Positions 16,797 through 25,149 of a stretch of DNA of 64,000 nucleotides are shown here, in pieces. How positions within the stretch are numbered: the stretch's first letter is position 1; every line of letters begins with the position of its first letter. The stretch comes from Verrucomicrobium sp. GTDB lineage: Bacteria; Verrucomicrobiota; Verrucomicrobiia; Methylacidiphilales; GAS474. The DNA lies in contig JAPWJX010000009.1 of NCBI GenBank assembly GCA_028283855.1, forward strand, positions 124,001-188,000. Direction: 5' to 3'. Position numbers and translations under genes: made by a program. The notes beneath the pieces are model-generated. The model was not told the DNA's origin. It worked only from the letters and a program-made list of their open reading frames with translations, and ran no database searches.

Positions 16797-18370
16797 ACCC
16801 GGAAGCCTTCGCCAATCAGCCCTCCCTCCGCCGCCACCTGGGCGCGGCCGCCGTCCGGGGGCTCAAGAAGAATTGGTTCCGCACCGTCTTCATCGACGCC
16901 TTCGCGGGGGACAAGGCGCTCAAGGGCGGCATGCTCCTGGCCGCCGCCTGGGAACTTTCCGCGTGGCTGAAGAAGCACACCCCGGCCAAGCGCGTCGGCC
17001 TGGTCCTGCCGCCGGGCCTCGGCGCCGCCGTGGCCAACCTGGCCTGCGTTCTCGTCGACAAGACGCCGGTGAACCTCAACTTCACCGCCGGGCGCGGCCT
17101 CAACGAGGCGTCGATCCGCCAGGCGGAGATCGCCACCGTCCTCACCGCCGCCGCCATGCAGGCGAAGGTGAAGGACTTTCCCTGGCCGCAGGACTGCGTG
17201 GACCTCAAGGAACTGCTCCAATCCCTGCCGAAGTGGCGCATCCTCCTGCGCTGGGTCGTCGGCCTCCTTCTTCCCGCCTGCCTTCTAAGCCGCGCCATCG
17301 GCGTGCCGGAGCGGGGAGGGGACGCGGAGGCGGGCCTTCTCTTCACCAGCGGCTCCTCCGGCGAGCCGAAGGGCGTCGTCCTTACCCACCGGAACATCCT
17401 GGGGAACGCCGCCCAGTTCGAGGTTGTCCTGGAAGGCCTCCCCATCCGGTATTTGCTGGGCTGCCTGCCCATCTTCCACAGCTTCGGATTCACCGTCACC
17501 CTGTGGTGGCCGATTTTGGGCGGCCTGCCCGTCGTCACCTACGTCAGCCCGGGCGAGACGGCGACGTTGGCGGAAATCATCGCCCGTCACCGGGTGGGCC
17601 TGCTCCTGACCACGCCCACCTTCCTGCGCCATTTCCTGCGGAAGGCCTCGGCGGAGCAGCTCGCCCCCCTCGTCATGGCCATCACCGGCGCCGAAAAGCT
17701 GCCGAACGATCTGGCCGAAGCCTTCGAGGCGAAATTCTGCGTCCCGGCCTGCCAGGGCTTCGGCATGACGGAAGCCAGCCCCGCCGTGGCCACCAACCTG
17801 CCCAAGCCCGGCATGAGCCGCCTGGGCAGCGTGGGGAAGCTCTTCCCCGGCATGGCCGCCCGCATCCGGGACCCGCAAACCGGCGCCGACCTGCCGCAGG
17901 GCCAGACCGGCATGCTCTGGCTCAAGGGGGTCAACATCTTCCCCGGCTATCTGAACGACCCCGCCCGCACCGCCGACGTCCTAGAGGACGGCTGGTATAA
18001 GACCGGCGACCTGGGCCGCCTGGATGCCGACGGCTTCCTCTTCATCGAAGGCCGCCTGACCCGATTCTCCAAGCTGGGCGGGGAGATGGTGCCCCACGGC
18101 ACCATCGAGGAGCATCTGGCCGCCGCCTACCCGGAGCGGGGGGAGGACTTCCATCCCGTCGTCATCGGCATCGACGACGCGGGGAAGGGGGAGGCCCTCA
18201 TCGTTCTCTCCCCGTCGGACATCGACGTGCAGGACCTCCGCCAGCGCCTGGGCAGCCGGGGCCTGCCGAATCTTTGGATTCCGCGCAAGGTCCTGGTGGT
18301 GCCGGAAATTCCCCGCTTCGCCACCGGCAAGGTGGACCTGAAAAAGTGCCAGGAACTGGCCCGGCAATAG
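16793..18370 (+). CDS. AMP-forming acyl-CoA/acyl-ACP synthetase
   Basis: A 525-residue member of the ANL superfamily that adenylates a carboxylic acid and transfers it to CoA or ACP. The ATP-binding P-loop LLFTSGSSGEPKG is at residues 182-194; GFGMTEASPAV is the conserved core A5 region; YKTGDLGRLDADGF and the catalytic-lysine segment FATGKVDLKK complete the set. It resembles the synthetase half of Aas, the lysophospholipid acyltransferase/acyl-ACP synthetase, but has no acyltransferase domain. A hydrophobic stretch near residues 150-165 may give membrane contact. Translationally coupled to rph by ATGA. Long-chain fatty-acid activation is likely; the acceptor is unknown. Confidence 0.85.
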   Translation: MNPEAFANQPSLRRHLGAAAVRGLKKNWFRTVFIDAFAGDKALKGGMLLAAAWELSAWLKKHTPAKRVGLVLPPGLGAAVANLACVLVDKTPVNLNFTAGRGLNEASIRQAEIATVLTAAAMQAKVKDFPWPQDCVDLKELLQSLPKWRILLRWVVGLLLPACLLSRAIGVPERGGDAEAGLLFTSGSSGEPKGVVLTHRNILGNAAQFEVVLEGLPIRYLLGCLPIFHSFGFTVTLWWPILGGLPVVTYVSPGETATLAEIIARHRVGLLLTTPTFLRHFLRKASAEQLAPLVMAITGAEKLPNDLAEAFEAKFCVPACQGFGMTEASPAVATNLPKPGMSRLGSVGKLFPGMAARIRDPQTGADLPQGQTGMLWLKGVNIFPGYLNDPARTADVLEDGWYKTGDLGRLDADGFLFIEGRLTRFSKLGGEMVPHGTIEEHLAAAYPERGEDFHPVVIGIDDAGKGEALIVLSPSDIDVQDLRQRLGSRGLPNLWIPRKVLVVPEIPRFATGKVDLKKCQELARQ

Positions 18371-18380
18371 CCGAATTATA
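18366..18380 (+). promoter_or_regulatory. Conserved AATAGSCGAATTATA element, copy A
   Basis: Exact 15-base match to the copy before the gene at 56245 and 14/15 to the copy before the gene at 29731. It ends 7 nt before the ATG at 18388. Function is unknown; an unusual -10 region or regulator site are the candidates. Confidence 0.4.
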
Positions 18381-18387
18381 ACCCGTG

Positions 18388-18891
18388 ATGAGCGTCCGTT
18401 CCGGGCTAAAGGATATTCCCCTGCGTAAGGGGACCCCCGCCTGGCCCGCCCTGGTCCTAAGGAACCAGGACCGGCTGGCCGAGGCAGGCAGCGTCGTGAA
18501 GACGAATTCCAGCAACGAGTTCGGCTACTCCCTCCTGCGGCTCCGGGACATCTGGAACCGGAATCGTCCCTACACCCGCGCCGTCGTCTTCCCGGCCGAT
18601 GCGATCGACATGGCGGGCCGCTGGCTGGTGGCCGCCGCCCGCGCCAGTGGAAAGATGGGGGAAACCGCCGCCGTGGCAGCCGAAAGCCTCAAGACCCTTT
18701 CCCCCCGCGCCGCGCGGCGCGCCCAGGACGCCTTTGAGGCATTCGGCCTCCAGCCGTGGGAAATCCGGGGCCGGAAAGAACCTTCGGTCCTGGACCGGCT
18801 CAAAGCCCCCTTCGCCTTCACCCGGGCGGACCGGATCGCGCGCGACGGCGTGTGGAAGCCCTCCATCTATCCCCGGCGGGAGCGGACCTAA
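18388..18891 (+). CDS. Hypothetical protein, 167 residues
   Basis: I do not recognise this family. It is a basic, soluble-looking protein without signal peptide or membrane segment. It contains an alanine-rich middle (GRWLVAAARASGKM, then RAARRAQDAFEAFG) and ends in a basic tail (YPRRERT). A GTG at 18385 immediately precedes the ATG. The 15-base element AATAGCCGAATTATA (18366-18380), which includes the preceding gene's stop codon, ends 7 nt before the ATG and recurs before two other genes of weakly known function in this window. The 3' end overlaps recO (opposite strand) by 4 nt. Confidence 0.6.
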   Translation: MSVRSGLKDIPLRKGTPAWPALVLRNQDRLAEAGSVVKTNSSNEFGYSLLRLRDIWNRNRPYTRAVVFPADAIDMAGRWLVAAARASGKMGETAAVAAESLKTLSPRAARRAQDAFEAFGLQPWEIRGRKEPSVLDRLKAPFAFTRADRIARDGVWKPSIYPRRERT

Positions 18892-19430
18892 CCCAGCGCC
18901 TTAAGCAGCCGGTCCCGCGTGGCGGGCATCGAGTGGTGATGGCTGGCCACGGCGTGTTCCAGCGCCTTGGGACGGTCGGCGGAAAGGCCGCTCATTTCCA
19001 AAAGCCGCGTCTCGTAGCGATCGACCAATTTCCGGTGCGGCTCTTTTTCCTCCAGGTAGCGGAGGGCTTTTTCCAAAAGCTCGAACGGCTCCGCCATTTC
19101 CGTGTGCGGCTCGGAAAAGGCGGCCAGCAGATCGGCGAAATATTGGGCGCAGAGGAGCGTCCGCCAATCCCGCCGCAGCGCTAGAAAGGGATGGAGGAGC
19201 CGGGCCTCCCGCAGCGCGGCGATCTCGCTCTTCGCCGACGGCTTGTAACGGACCTCGCAAAGGTAGAAGAGATCCAGCACCAGCTTGGACTTCGGCCCCA
19301 GGGCGCCGCGCGCCATCGTCTTCATCACGCCCGCCCCGGCGGTGGCCCAGGTGACCAGCAGGCCGGTGTCCCCGTAAGGCATGCGGGCGATGACGATGCC
19401 CGGCGTCGAGGCTTCGGAAACGGCGTTCAA
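18888..19430 (-). CDS. recO: DNA repair protein RecO, short form
   Basis: RecO anneals ssDNA and, with RecR, loads RecA on SSB-coated DNA. The N-terminal OB-fold is clear: TPGIVIARMPYGDTGLLVTW, then GVMKTMARGALGPKSK and LVLDLFYLCEVRYK. The start is a TTG at 19430 whose second to fourth bases form the HAD phosphatase stop (TTGA), because conservation begins there and no ATG or GTG is available. The product is 180 residues, shorter than the common 230-250, and no C-terminal zinc-binding cysteines are present. It may be a minimal RecO or a shortened gene; the N-terminal assignment is the firm part. Confidence 0.72.
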   Translation of the reverse strand: MNAVSEASTPGIVIARMPYGDTGLLVTWATAGAGVMKTMARGALGPKSKLVLDLFYLCEVRYKPSAKSEIAALREARLLHPFLALRRDWRTLLCAQYFADLLAAFSEPHTEMAEPFELLEKALRYLEEKEPHRKLVDRYETRLLEMSGLSADRPKALEHAVASHHHSMPATRDRLLKALG

Positions 19431-20104
19431 GAGGCGGCGGCCAGGTGCCGCGTCACCAGCGCGCGCACGTGGTGGAGGCTTTCGGAAACGGTGACGCAGA
19501 GCGCCTCGATCTCCGCCGTGGCGGTGAGCAGGTCGGGCACCATGATCGTCATCATGCCGGCCGCCGCGGCGGAACGGACGCCGTTGTGGGAATCCTCCAG
19601 CGCCAGGCATCCGGCGGGGTCGACTCCCAGCCGTGCCGCCGCCGTGAGGTAGGGTTCCGGGTGGGGCTTGCCCTGGGCGTAGTCCCCCTTGGCCACGATG
19701 GTGTGAAAGCGGTGGGTCAGGCCGTGGACGCCCAGATGGTGGTCAACCGCCTCCCGGCGGGAGGAGGTGGCGATGGCGCGGGGCAGCCGCGCCTCGTCCA
19801 GGAGGTCGAGCAGCTCCACGACGCCCGCCTTAAGCCGCAGCTGGGTGTCGGCCAAGGCGCGGACTTCCTGAATCACCTCCGCCCAGAAGGTTGCGAAATC
19901 GAAGTCCGGGCCGAAATGTTCCATGCAAACGGCGCGGCTTCCTTCCACCGGCAGCCCCACCATTTTGAGGTAGACTGAGATATCCATGGCCCGGCCCCGC
20001 CTGGCGGCGGCGGCCAGGATGGTGTCCCGGTAAAGGACCTCCGTGTCGAAGAGGAGGCCGTCCATGTCGAAGACGACGGCCTGAAGCTTGCGGGGCAGGG
20101 GCAT
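19427..20104 (-). CDS. HAD-superfamily phosphatase (phosphoglucomutase/phosphatase-like)
   Basis: A 225-residue HAD hydrolase with subfamily IA layout. Motif I is VFDMDGLLFDTE with both aspartates, motif II TSS (IATSSRREAV), motif III lysine in GKPHPEPYL and motif IV LEDSHNG. The cap insert after motif I is helical, as in beta-phosphoglucomutase and GPH-type phosphatases. It dephosphorylates or isomerises an unknown small phosphorylated metabolite. It follows ybeY after 11 bp and overlaps recO by TTGA, so it lies in the phoH-pgpH-ybeY-HAD-recO string. Confidence 0.88.
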   Translation of the reverse strand: MPLPRKLQAVVFDMDGLLFDTEVLYRDTILAAAARRGRAMDISVYLKMVGLPVEGSRAVCMEHFGPDFDFATFWAEVIQEVRALADTQLRLKAGVVELLDLLDEARLPRAIATSSRREAVDHHLGVHGLTHRFHTIVAKGDYAQGKPHPEPYLTAAARLGVDPAGCLALEDSHNGVRSAAAAGMMTIMVPDLLTATAEIEALCVTVSESLHHVRALVTRHLAAAS

Positions 20105-20115
20105 GGGCTGGGAGG

Positions 20116-20577
20116 TTAGGCTTTGCGCCGCTTCGGGGCAGCCTTCTTTTTCACCCGTTTCCAGACCTCTTCCTGGGCCTCGGCCATCGCCTTGTATTGG
20201 GCGGGCGTGGCGTCGTCCCAGCCGCGCAGGTGCAGGAGGCCGTGGATGCCGTAGAGGAGGACTTCTTCCTCCATCGTCCGGCCGTAGGCCTTGCCCTGTT
20301 CCCGGGCGACGCGGGGGCAGATGAGGATCTCGCCGTGGTCGAAGGTGATGACGTCCGTGGGGGCGGGATCGTCCAGGAACTCGGCGTGGATGCGGCCGCT
20401 CTCCTCGGCGGAGAGGAGGTTCACCTCGATGCGGGAGGGCAGGGGACGCCCCGCGCGGCGCGGCGGCGGGATCAGCTCAAGGGAGGCTCGGAGCCGTAGC
20501 GCGAGGCTTTTCGTAGCCACCCGACATTCGCTTTGCAGATTGAAGACTTCCAGACGAGGGCGGGAGGGGGGATTCAT
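20116..20577 (-). CDS. ybeY: Endoribonuclease YbeY, variant metal site
   Basis: YbeY is a zinc-dependent RNase for 16S rRNA 3' maturation and ribosome quality control. The product is 153 residues with the conserved PTDVITFDHGEI block and the metal motif HGLLHLRGWDD. The usual third histidine of the H-x3-H-x5-H motif is aspartate here, a substitution also known in some phyla. The ATG at 20577 is chosen because conservation begins a few residues later (LEVFNLQ). This puts the first 101 bases inside the 3' end of pgpH, a large same-strand overlap. The alanine/lysine-rich C-terminus (KRVKKKAAPKRRKA) looks RNA-binding. Confidence 0.88.
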   Translation of the reverse strand: MNPPSRPRLEVFNLQSECRVATKSLALRLRASLELIPPPRRAGRPLPSRIEVNLLSAEESGRIHAEFLDDPAPTDVITFDHGEILICPRVAREQGKAYGRTMEEEVLLYGIHGLLHLRGWDDATPAQYKAMAEAQEEVWKRVKKKAAPKRRKA

Positions 20578-22108
20578 TCTTGGGATAGCTGATGCGGCTG
20601 TGGAGCATCGTCTTGAGCGTGAAGATGAAGGCCTCGGAGGCTTGGCGCAGCTCCTTGAGGGAAAGGCCGGACTCATCCAGCTGGTGGCGGGCGATGCGGT
20701 CGGCCACGATGTCGTTCACCAGGTCCTCGATGCGCTGGGGCGTCGGCTTTTCCATGGAGCGGGAAGCGCCCTCGATGGCGTCGGCCAGCATGAGGAGGCC
20801 GGTTTCCCGGCTTTGCGGAACGGGACCCGGATAGCGGAAGTTTTCCTCCGGCACCTCCGGCACGTCGTCCTCCGGGAGGTTTAGGATCTCGCTGCCCGCC
20901 TTGGCGTCCTCCGCCAGCTGCTTGGCGCGCCGGTAGAAGTAGTAAACGTAGGAGGTGCCGTGGTGCTCGCGGATGGCGCCCAGGATCGGCTTCTTGAGGC
21001 GGTGCTTCACCGCCAGGTCGATGCCCTCCTTCACGTGGGAGATGATGATGAGGGAGCTCATCGTGGGGGAGAGGGCGTCGTGCGGGCTCTCGCCGGTGAC
21101 GGCGTTTTCGGAGAAGTATTCGGGCTTGGTCAGCTTGCCGATGTCGTGGAAGTAGGCCATGACGCGGCAGAGGGTGGCGTTGGCGCCCACGGCGGCGGCG
21201 CCCGCCTCCGCCAGGTTGGCCACGGAAAGGCTGTGGTGGTAGGTCCCGGGGGCCTCCAACGTGAGCTGGCGCAGGAGGGGATGGTTCAGGTCGGCCATCT
21301 CGACCCACGACATGTTCGTGGTGATGTTGAAGAGGGTCTCGATGATCGGCAAAAGGGAGCTGACGACCATCGCCGTCAAAAGGCTGATGCCGACGGCCAG
21401 GGCGGCCTGTTCCCACAGGGCGTGCATCTCCCGCCCGCCCAGGGTGCCCAGGGCCAGCGCGCAGACGACGCTGACGATGCCGATGGCCACGCCCGCGCGG
21501 ATCAGGTCCCCGCGGCGGCGGACGTTGCGGGAAAAGAAGACGGCGGTGAAGCCGACCAGGAGGCTGATGGTCAGCAGCTGGAAGTTCTGGTTCACCAACA
21601 GGGAGGTCAGCAGGCTGGCGACGAAGACGCTGTAAAGCCCGGCGCGCGTGCCCAGCAGGACGGTGATGAGCAGCGGCGCGAAGGCGAGGGGGACAAGCAG
21701 GACGCCCTTGGCCATCGGGACGTGCTGGTGGAAGCCCAGCCAGATGAAGAAAAGCTTGCTGGTGAAAAGATTGAAGGAGATTGCGCCCAGGAGAAGGAAG
21801 AGCTTGGAGTTGCTGTCCCAGACCTCCCTTTGGTCCATGGTCAGCAGGATGATGGAGCTGGCCAGGATGAGCAGGGTCAGGAGGATCAGCATCGGCGGCT
21901 GGACCATCCAGGTCACCGTCTGCTCCGAGTCGACGAAGAAGGAGCCGCAAGCCAGGGCGAAGAGGGCGTAGGTGGCGCAGATGACGGCGCGCATCCCCAC
22001 GCTGTGCTCCAGGTGAAGGCGCCACTCGACGCTGCCGGGGTCGCGCCGCGTCTTGTCGCAGGCCATGCCCTTGCTGACCAGGCGCTTTCTTTGCAGCCAG
22101 GAGATCAT
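20477..22108 (-). CDS. pgpH: PgpH-like 7TM-HD cyclic-di-AMP phosphodiesterase, lacking the extracellular domain
   Basis: Membrane HD-domain phosphodiesterase; PgpH relatives hydrolyse c-di-AMP. The 543-residue protein has about seven hydrophobic segments from residue 40 to 260, then the HD domain with HH at 291-292, the HD pair 321-322 in [11 protein letters not shown] near 358 and EHHGT near 381. Standard PgpH has a large extracytoplasmic 7TMR-HDED domain after TM1; here TM1 (around 40-58) is followed almost directly by TM2, so that domain is missing. The ATG overlaps the frame-corrected phoH stop (ATGA). Its stop is 101 bases inside ybeY. The conserved phoH-pgpH-ybeY order supports the call. 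Confidence 0.85.
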   Translation of the reverse strand: MISWLQRKRLVSKGMACDKTRRDPGSVEWRLHLEHSVGMRAVICATYALFALACGSFFVDSEQTVTWMVQPPMLILLTLLILASSIILLTMDQREVWDSNSKLFLLLGAISFNLFTSKLFFIWLGFHQHVPMAKGVLLVPLAFAPLLITVLLGTRAGLYSVFVASLLTSLLVNQNFQLLTISLLVGFTAVFFSRNVRRRGDLIRAGVAIGIVSVVCALALGTLGGREMHALWEQAALAVGISLLTAMVVSSLLPIIETLFNITTNMSWVEMADLNHPLLRQLTLEAPGTYHHSLSVANLAEAGAAAVGANATLCRVMAYFHDIGKLTKPEYFSENAVTGESPHDALSPTMSSLIIISHVKEGIDLAVKHRLKKPILGAIREHHGTSYVYYFYRRAKQLAEDAKAGSEILNLPEDDVPEVPEENFRYPGPVPQSRETGLLMLADAIEGASRSMEKPTPQRIEDLVNDIVADRIARHQLDESGLSLKELRQASEAFIFTLKTMLHSRISYPKNESPLPPSSGSLQSAKRMSGGYEKPRATAPSLP

Positions 22109-23083
22109 AGATGCATGCTGGTCATCTGGTCCCCGCGGTGGGCGCGGTAGGCGCGGATGATCCGCTGGACCAGGTCGTGACGGACCACGTCGGCCTCGTC
22201 GAAGTCGCAAAAGGCGACGCCGGCGGTGTCCCGCAGGGCCTGCCGGGCCTCGACGAGGCCGGACTTGCGCGTGCGGGGGAGGTCGATCTGCGTCGGGTCG
22301 CCCGTTACCACGCACTTGGAGCCGGGCCCCAGGCGGGTGAGGAACATGAACATCTGTTCCGTCGTCGTGTTCTGCGCCTCGTCCAGGACGATGAAGCTCT
22401 GGCCTAAGGTGCGTCCGCGCATGTAGGCCAGGGGGGCGATCTCGATCGCGCCGCGCTCCACGTAACGGGCCAGCTCCTCCGTGCTCGAGCATGTCGTTCA
22501 GCGCGTCGTAGAGGGGGCGGAGGAAGGGGAGGACCTTGTCCTTCAGGTCGCCGGGCAGAAAGCCCAGGGCCTCGCCCGCTTCCACGGCGGGGCGGGTCAG
22601 GACGATGCGCTTCACCTCGTCCCGGCGGAGGGCGCCGATGGCGCAGGCCATGGCCAGGTAGGTCTTGCCCGTGCCCGCGGGGCCCGCGCCGAAGACGAGG
22701 TCGTGATGGCGGATCGCCTCCACGTAGGCCTTCTGGGCGGGGCGTTTGGGGACGATGAAGGGTTTCTTTGGGGAAACCTCCACGCGGGCGTCGTGCAGCT
22801 CGGAGAGGGAGACGGCCTCGGCGTCGTCCACGGTGTCCAGGGCGTATTGCAGCTCCTGCTTCTTGATGGGCAGGCCCTTTTGCTGGGCGGTGCGGAGGAC
22901 GTCGATCACCTTGCAGGCGCGGACGACATCCTTCTTTTCCCCGTCAAACTTGATCCAGCCGTCGCGCGTCGTGGCTGTCACGCGGAGGCGGTCTTCGATC
23001 AGCTTAAGGTTGCCCAGCTCGTTGCCGAGCGTCGCCTGCAGGATGCGGGCGCTTTCAAAGTCGAGGGTTTCGGTGTGCTTCAT
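22105..23083 (-). pseudogene. phoH: PhoH-like ATPase with a one-base frameshift
   Basis: PhoH (ybeZ type) is a P-loop NTPase linked to ybeY and RNA metabolism. The N-terminal 201 residues, including Walker A GAGPAGTGKTYLA, read in one frame down to NDMLEH. The remainder ([18 protein letters not shown], the Walker B-like [21 protein letters not shown]) is in another frame starting with EELARYV. Removing one G at 22479-22480 restores an unbroken protein of 325 residues, the normal family length, ending in an ATGA overlap with pgpH. As written, the N-terminal frame runs without a stop through about 120 nonsense residues into pgpH. A sequencing error, a true mutation, or a +1 frameshift at the GGAGGAG sequence are the options; error or recent mutation is most likely since both halves stay conserved. 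Confidence 0.85.
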
Positions 23084-23162
23084 GGATGCCGGCGAGGGGC
23101 TGCCGGCTGAAAAAGGAGCGGTCGTACTTGTAACCATAACATAGCATGCTTTAGTCCCTTGC

Positions 23163-24587
23163 GTGAACCTCCTTTTTGCCGCCAGCGAGTGCTCTCCCTA
23201 CGCCAAGACCGGCGGCCTGGGCGACGTGCTGGCCGCTCTCCCCGCCACGCTGCGCCAGCGGGGCCACTCCGTTTCCTGCGTTTTCCCTCTCTATCGTGGT
23301 CTGCTAGAGAAACTTCCCAATGCGGAGCTGACCCCCTTGGAACTCTCCATTCCCTTGGGCGGCGCGACGGTCAGCGGCCGGATTTGGAAGGCGCGGGCGG
23401 AAAACGGCCTGCCGCTTTTTTTAGTTCAGCAGAATGAATTTTTTGACCGGGACAGCCTCTACGGCCTTCCGCTCGACTTTCCGGACAACGCCGGACGCTT
23501 CCTCTTTTTCAGCAAGGCCGTGGTGGAGCTGGCCCGGCACTTGAGCCCGCTGCCGCAGGTCATCCATTGCAACGATTGGCAGACCGGCATCATCCCCGCC
23601 CTGGTGAAGGCGCAGGGCCTGCCGTTCAAGACCGTCTACTCCATCCACAACCTGGCCTTCCAGGGCTCCTTTCCGGCGGCGGACTTCGGCCTCACCAACC
23701 TGCCGGGGGAATACTTCTCCGCGCCGGGCGTCGAATACTACGGCACGCTCAACTTGATGAAAGCGGGCATCGTCCTGGCCGATCAGGTCACCACCGTCAG
23801 CCCCCGCTACGCGGAAGAGATCCAGACCGAATCGGTCGGCTGCGGCCTGGACGGCGTCCTGCGCGCGCATAAAGGGAAACTCACCGGCATTCTCAACGGC
23901 GTCGACACCGCCCTGTGGGACCCGGAAAACGATCCCGCCCTCCGCGCGCCTTTCAGCGCGGAAAGCCTCAAGGGGAAGGCCGCCTGCAAGGACGCCCTCC
24001 TGGCCGAATTCGGCCTCGAGCCCGGGGAGGGCGCTCCCGTCTTCGGCGCGATCAGCCGCCTGACCGGGCAGAAAGGCTTCGACCTCATGGAGTCGATCGT
24101 CGAGGGGCTCCTTTCCCAAGGCGCGCGCTTCATCCTCCTGGGCAGCGGCGAGGCCCGTTACGAGAGCTTCTTCCGCACGCTGGCCGCCCGTTATCCGCAG
24201 CAGGTCGGCGCGCGCATCGGCTTCGACGAGGCCCTTTCCCACCGGATCATCGCCGGGACCGACTTTTTCCTCATGCCCTCCCTCTTCGAGCCGTGCGGCC
24301 TGACCCAGCTCTACAGCCTCCGTTACGGCACCATCCCCGTGGTCCACGAGACGGGCGGACTGGCCAATTCCGTCCAGGACTACCGCCCGGAGACGGGGGA
24401 GGGGACCGGCTTCACCTTTACCCCCTACAGCGCCCAGGCCTTTACCGGGGCCTGCCGCCGCGCCCTGGTCCTTTACGAGGACAAGGCCGCCCTTCAGAAC
24501 GTCCGCCGCCAGGGGATGGCCCAGCGCTTCACCTGGGATGAAAGTGCGGCGGCCTACGAGGCGATCTACGCCCGCCTGCTGGCATGA
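23163..24587 (+). CDS. glgA: Glycogen synthase (ADP-glucose type, GT5)
   Basis: Extends alpha-1,4-glucan from ADP-glucose. The 474-residue length, N-terminal ECSPYAKTGGLGDV with the Lys that binds ADP-glucose phosphate, HCNDWQTG, TVSPRYAEEI, LNGVD, SRLTGQKGFDL and the C-terminal SLFEPCGLTQLYSLRYGT are all classic GT5. It begins with GTG at 23163, the only start that gives the conserved MNLLFAASE N-terminus. It diverges from phoH across 79 bp. The stop overlaps the ferredoxin-like gene start (ATGA). With glgX, treZ and the GH57 genes elsewhere in the window it points to active storage-glucan metabolism. Confidence 0.95.
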   Translation: MNLLFAASECSPYAKTGGLGDVLAALPATLRQRGHSVSCVFPLYRGLLEKLPNAELTPLELSIPLGGATVSGRIWKARAENGLPLFLVQQNEFFDRDSLYGLPLDFPDNAGRFLFFSKAVVELARHLSPLPQVIHCNDWQTGIIPALVKAQGLPFKTVYSIHNLAFQGSFPAADFGLTNLPGEYFSAPGVEYYGTLNLMKAGIVLADQVTTVSPRYAEEIQTESVGCGLDGVLRAHKGKLTGILNGVDTALWDPENDPALRAPFSAESLKGKAACKDALLAEFGLEPGEGAPVFGAISRLTGQKGFDLMESIVEGLLSQGARFILLGSGEARYESFFRTLAARYPQQVGARIGFDEALSHRIIAGTDFFLMPSLFEPCGLTQLYSLRYGTIPVVHETGGLANSVQDYRPETGEGTGFTFTPYSAQAFTGACRRALVLYEDKAALQNVRRQGMAQRFTWDESAAAYEAIYARLLA

Positions 24588-24961
24588 GCGTGGAATCCGG
24601 CCTCAAGAAAGCGGGCGCGCTGGGCAAAGGGCCGGCCCGCGCCCACCTCTTCCTTTGCCTGGGACCGGAATGCTGCTCCCTGAAAGAAGGGAAGAAAGTC
24701 TGGGACTACCTCAAGGAAGCGACCGCCGAATTGGAAAAGAAGCAGGGCATCCTGGTCCTGCGGACAAAGGCCGACTGCCTGCGCGTCTGCTCTGGCGGCC
24801 CCTGGCTGGTCGTTTATCCCGAAGGGACCTGGTACGGAGACGTCACCGTGGAGCGGTGCGCCCGCATTCTGGAAGAGCACGTCGTCGGCGGGCGGCCGGT
24901 CGAGAAATGGGCCGCCGCCACCCAGCCTCTGACCGGCTGCGAGAAGAAAGACGGGGCGTAA
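24584..24961 (+). CDS. Thioredoxin-like (2Fe-2S) ferredoxin domain protein
   Basis: A 125-residue protein of the thioredoxin-fold 2Fe-2S family. The putative cluster cysteines are in CLGPECCSL near residue 25-32 and DCLRVCSGGP near residue 63-71, the pattern of NuoE-like and Shethna-type ferredoxins. WLVVYPEGTWYGDVTVE is the family's C-terminal strand. It would carry electrons, but the partner is not evident. Its ATG overlaps the glgA stop, an odd pairing functionally and likely just operon packing. tRNA-Glu follows after 52 bp. Confidence 0.85.
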   Translation: MSVESGLKKAGALGKGPARAHLFLCLGPECCSLKEGKKVWDYLKEATAELEKKQGILVLRTKADCLRVCSGGPWLVVYPEGTWYGDVTVERCARILEEHVVGGRPVEKWAAATQPLTGCEKKDGA

Positions 24962-25013
24962 AATTTTGCGGATTGCGCGGCGCGGCGGAATCTGCACACT
25001 AGCCCCTCGCCGA

Positions 25014-25085
25014 GACCCCATAGTGTAGCGGTTAGCACTTCACCCTTTCACGGTGGCGGCACGGGTTCGAATCCCGTTGGGGTCG
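25014..25085 (+). tRNA. tRNA-Glu (anticodon UUC)
   Basis: A 72-nt cloverleaf without encoded CCA. The acceptor stem pairs GACCCCA (25014-25020) with TGGGGTC (25078-25084), discriminator G. The anticodon stem TCACC/GGTGG encloses the loop CTTTCAC with anticodon TTC at 25047-25049, and GGTTCGA marks the T loop. A short T-rich stretch (CTTCTCTTTTTCT) follows and may end transcription. Confidence 0.95.
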
Positions 25086-25149
25086 CTTCTCTTTTTCTCC
25101 CCCTTCCCAAAGCGCGGGCGCGCGAAATTCGCCGAAGGAACGGAATCGC

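Noticed and set aside
20477-23137. Continuous 886-codon reading frame covering phoH and pgpH
   Set aside because: It arises from a one-base shift inside phoH; about 120 residues between the two parts are arginine/proline-rich out-of-frame sequence, and pgpH has its own ATG in an ATGA overlap with the restored phoH frame.
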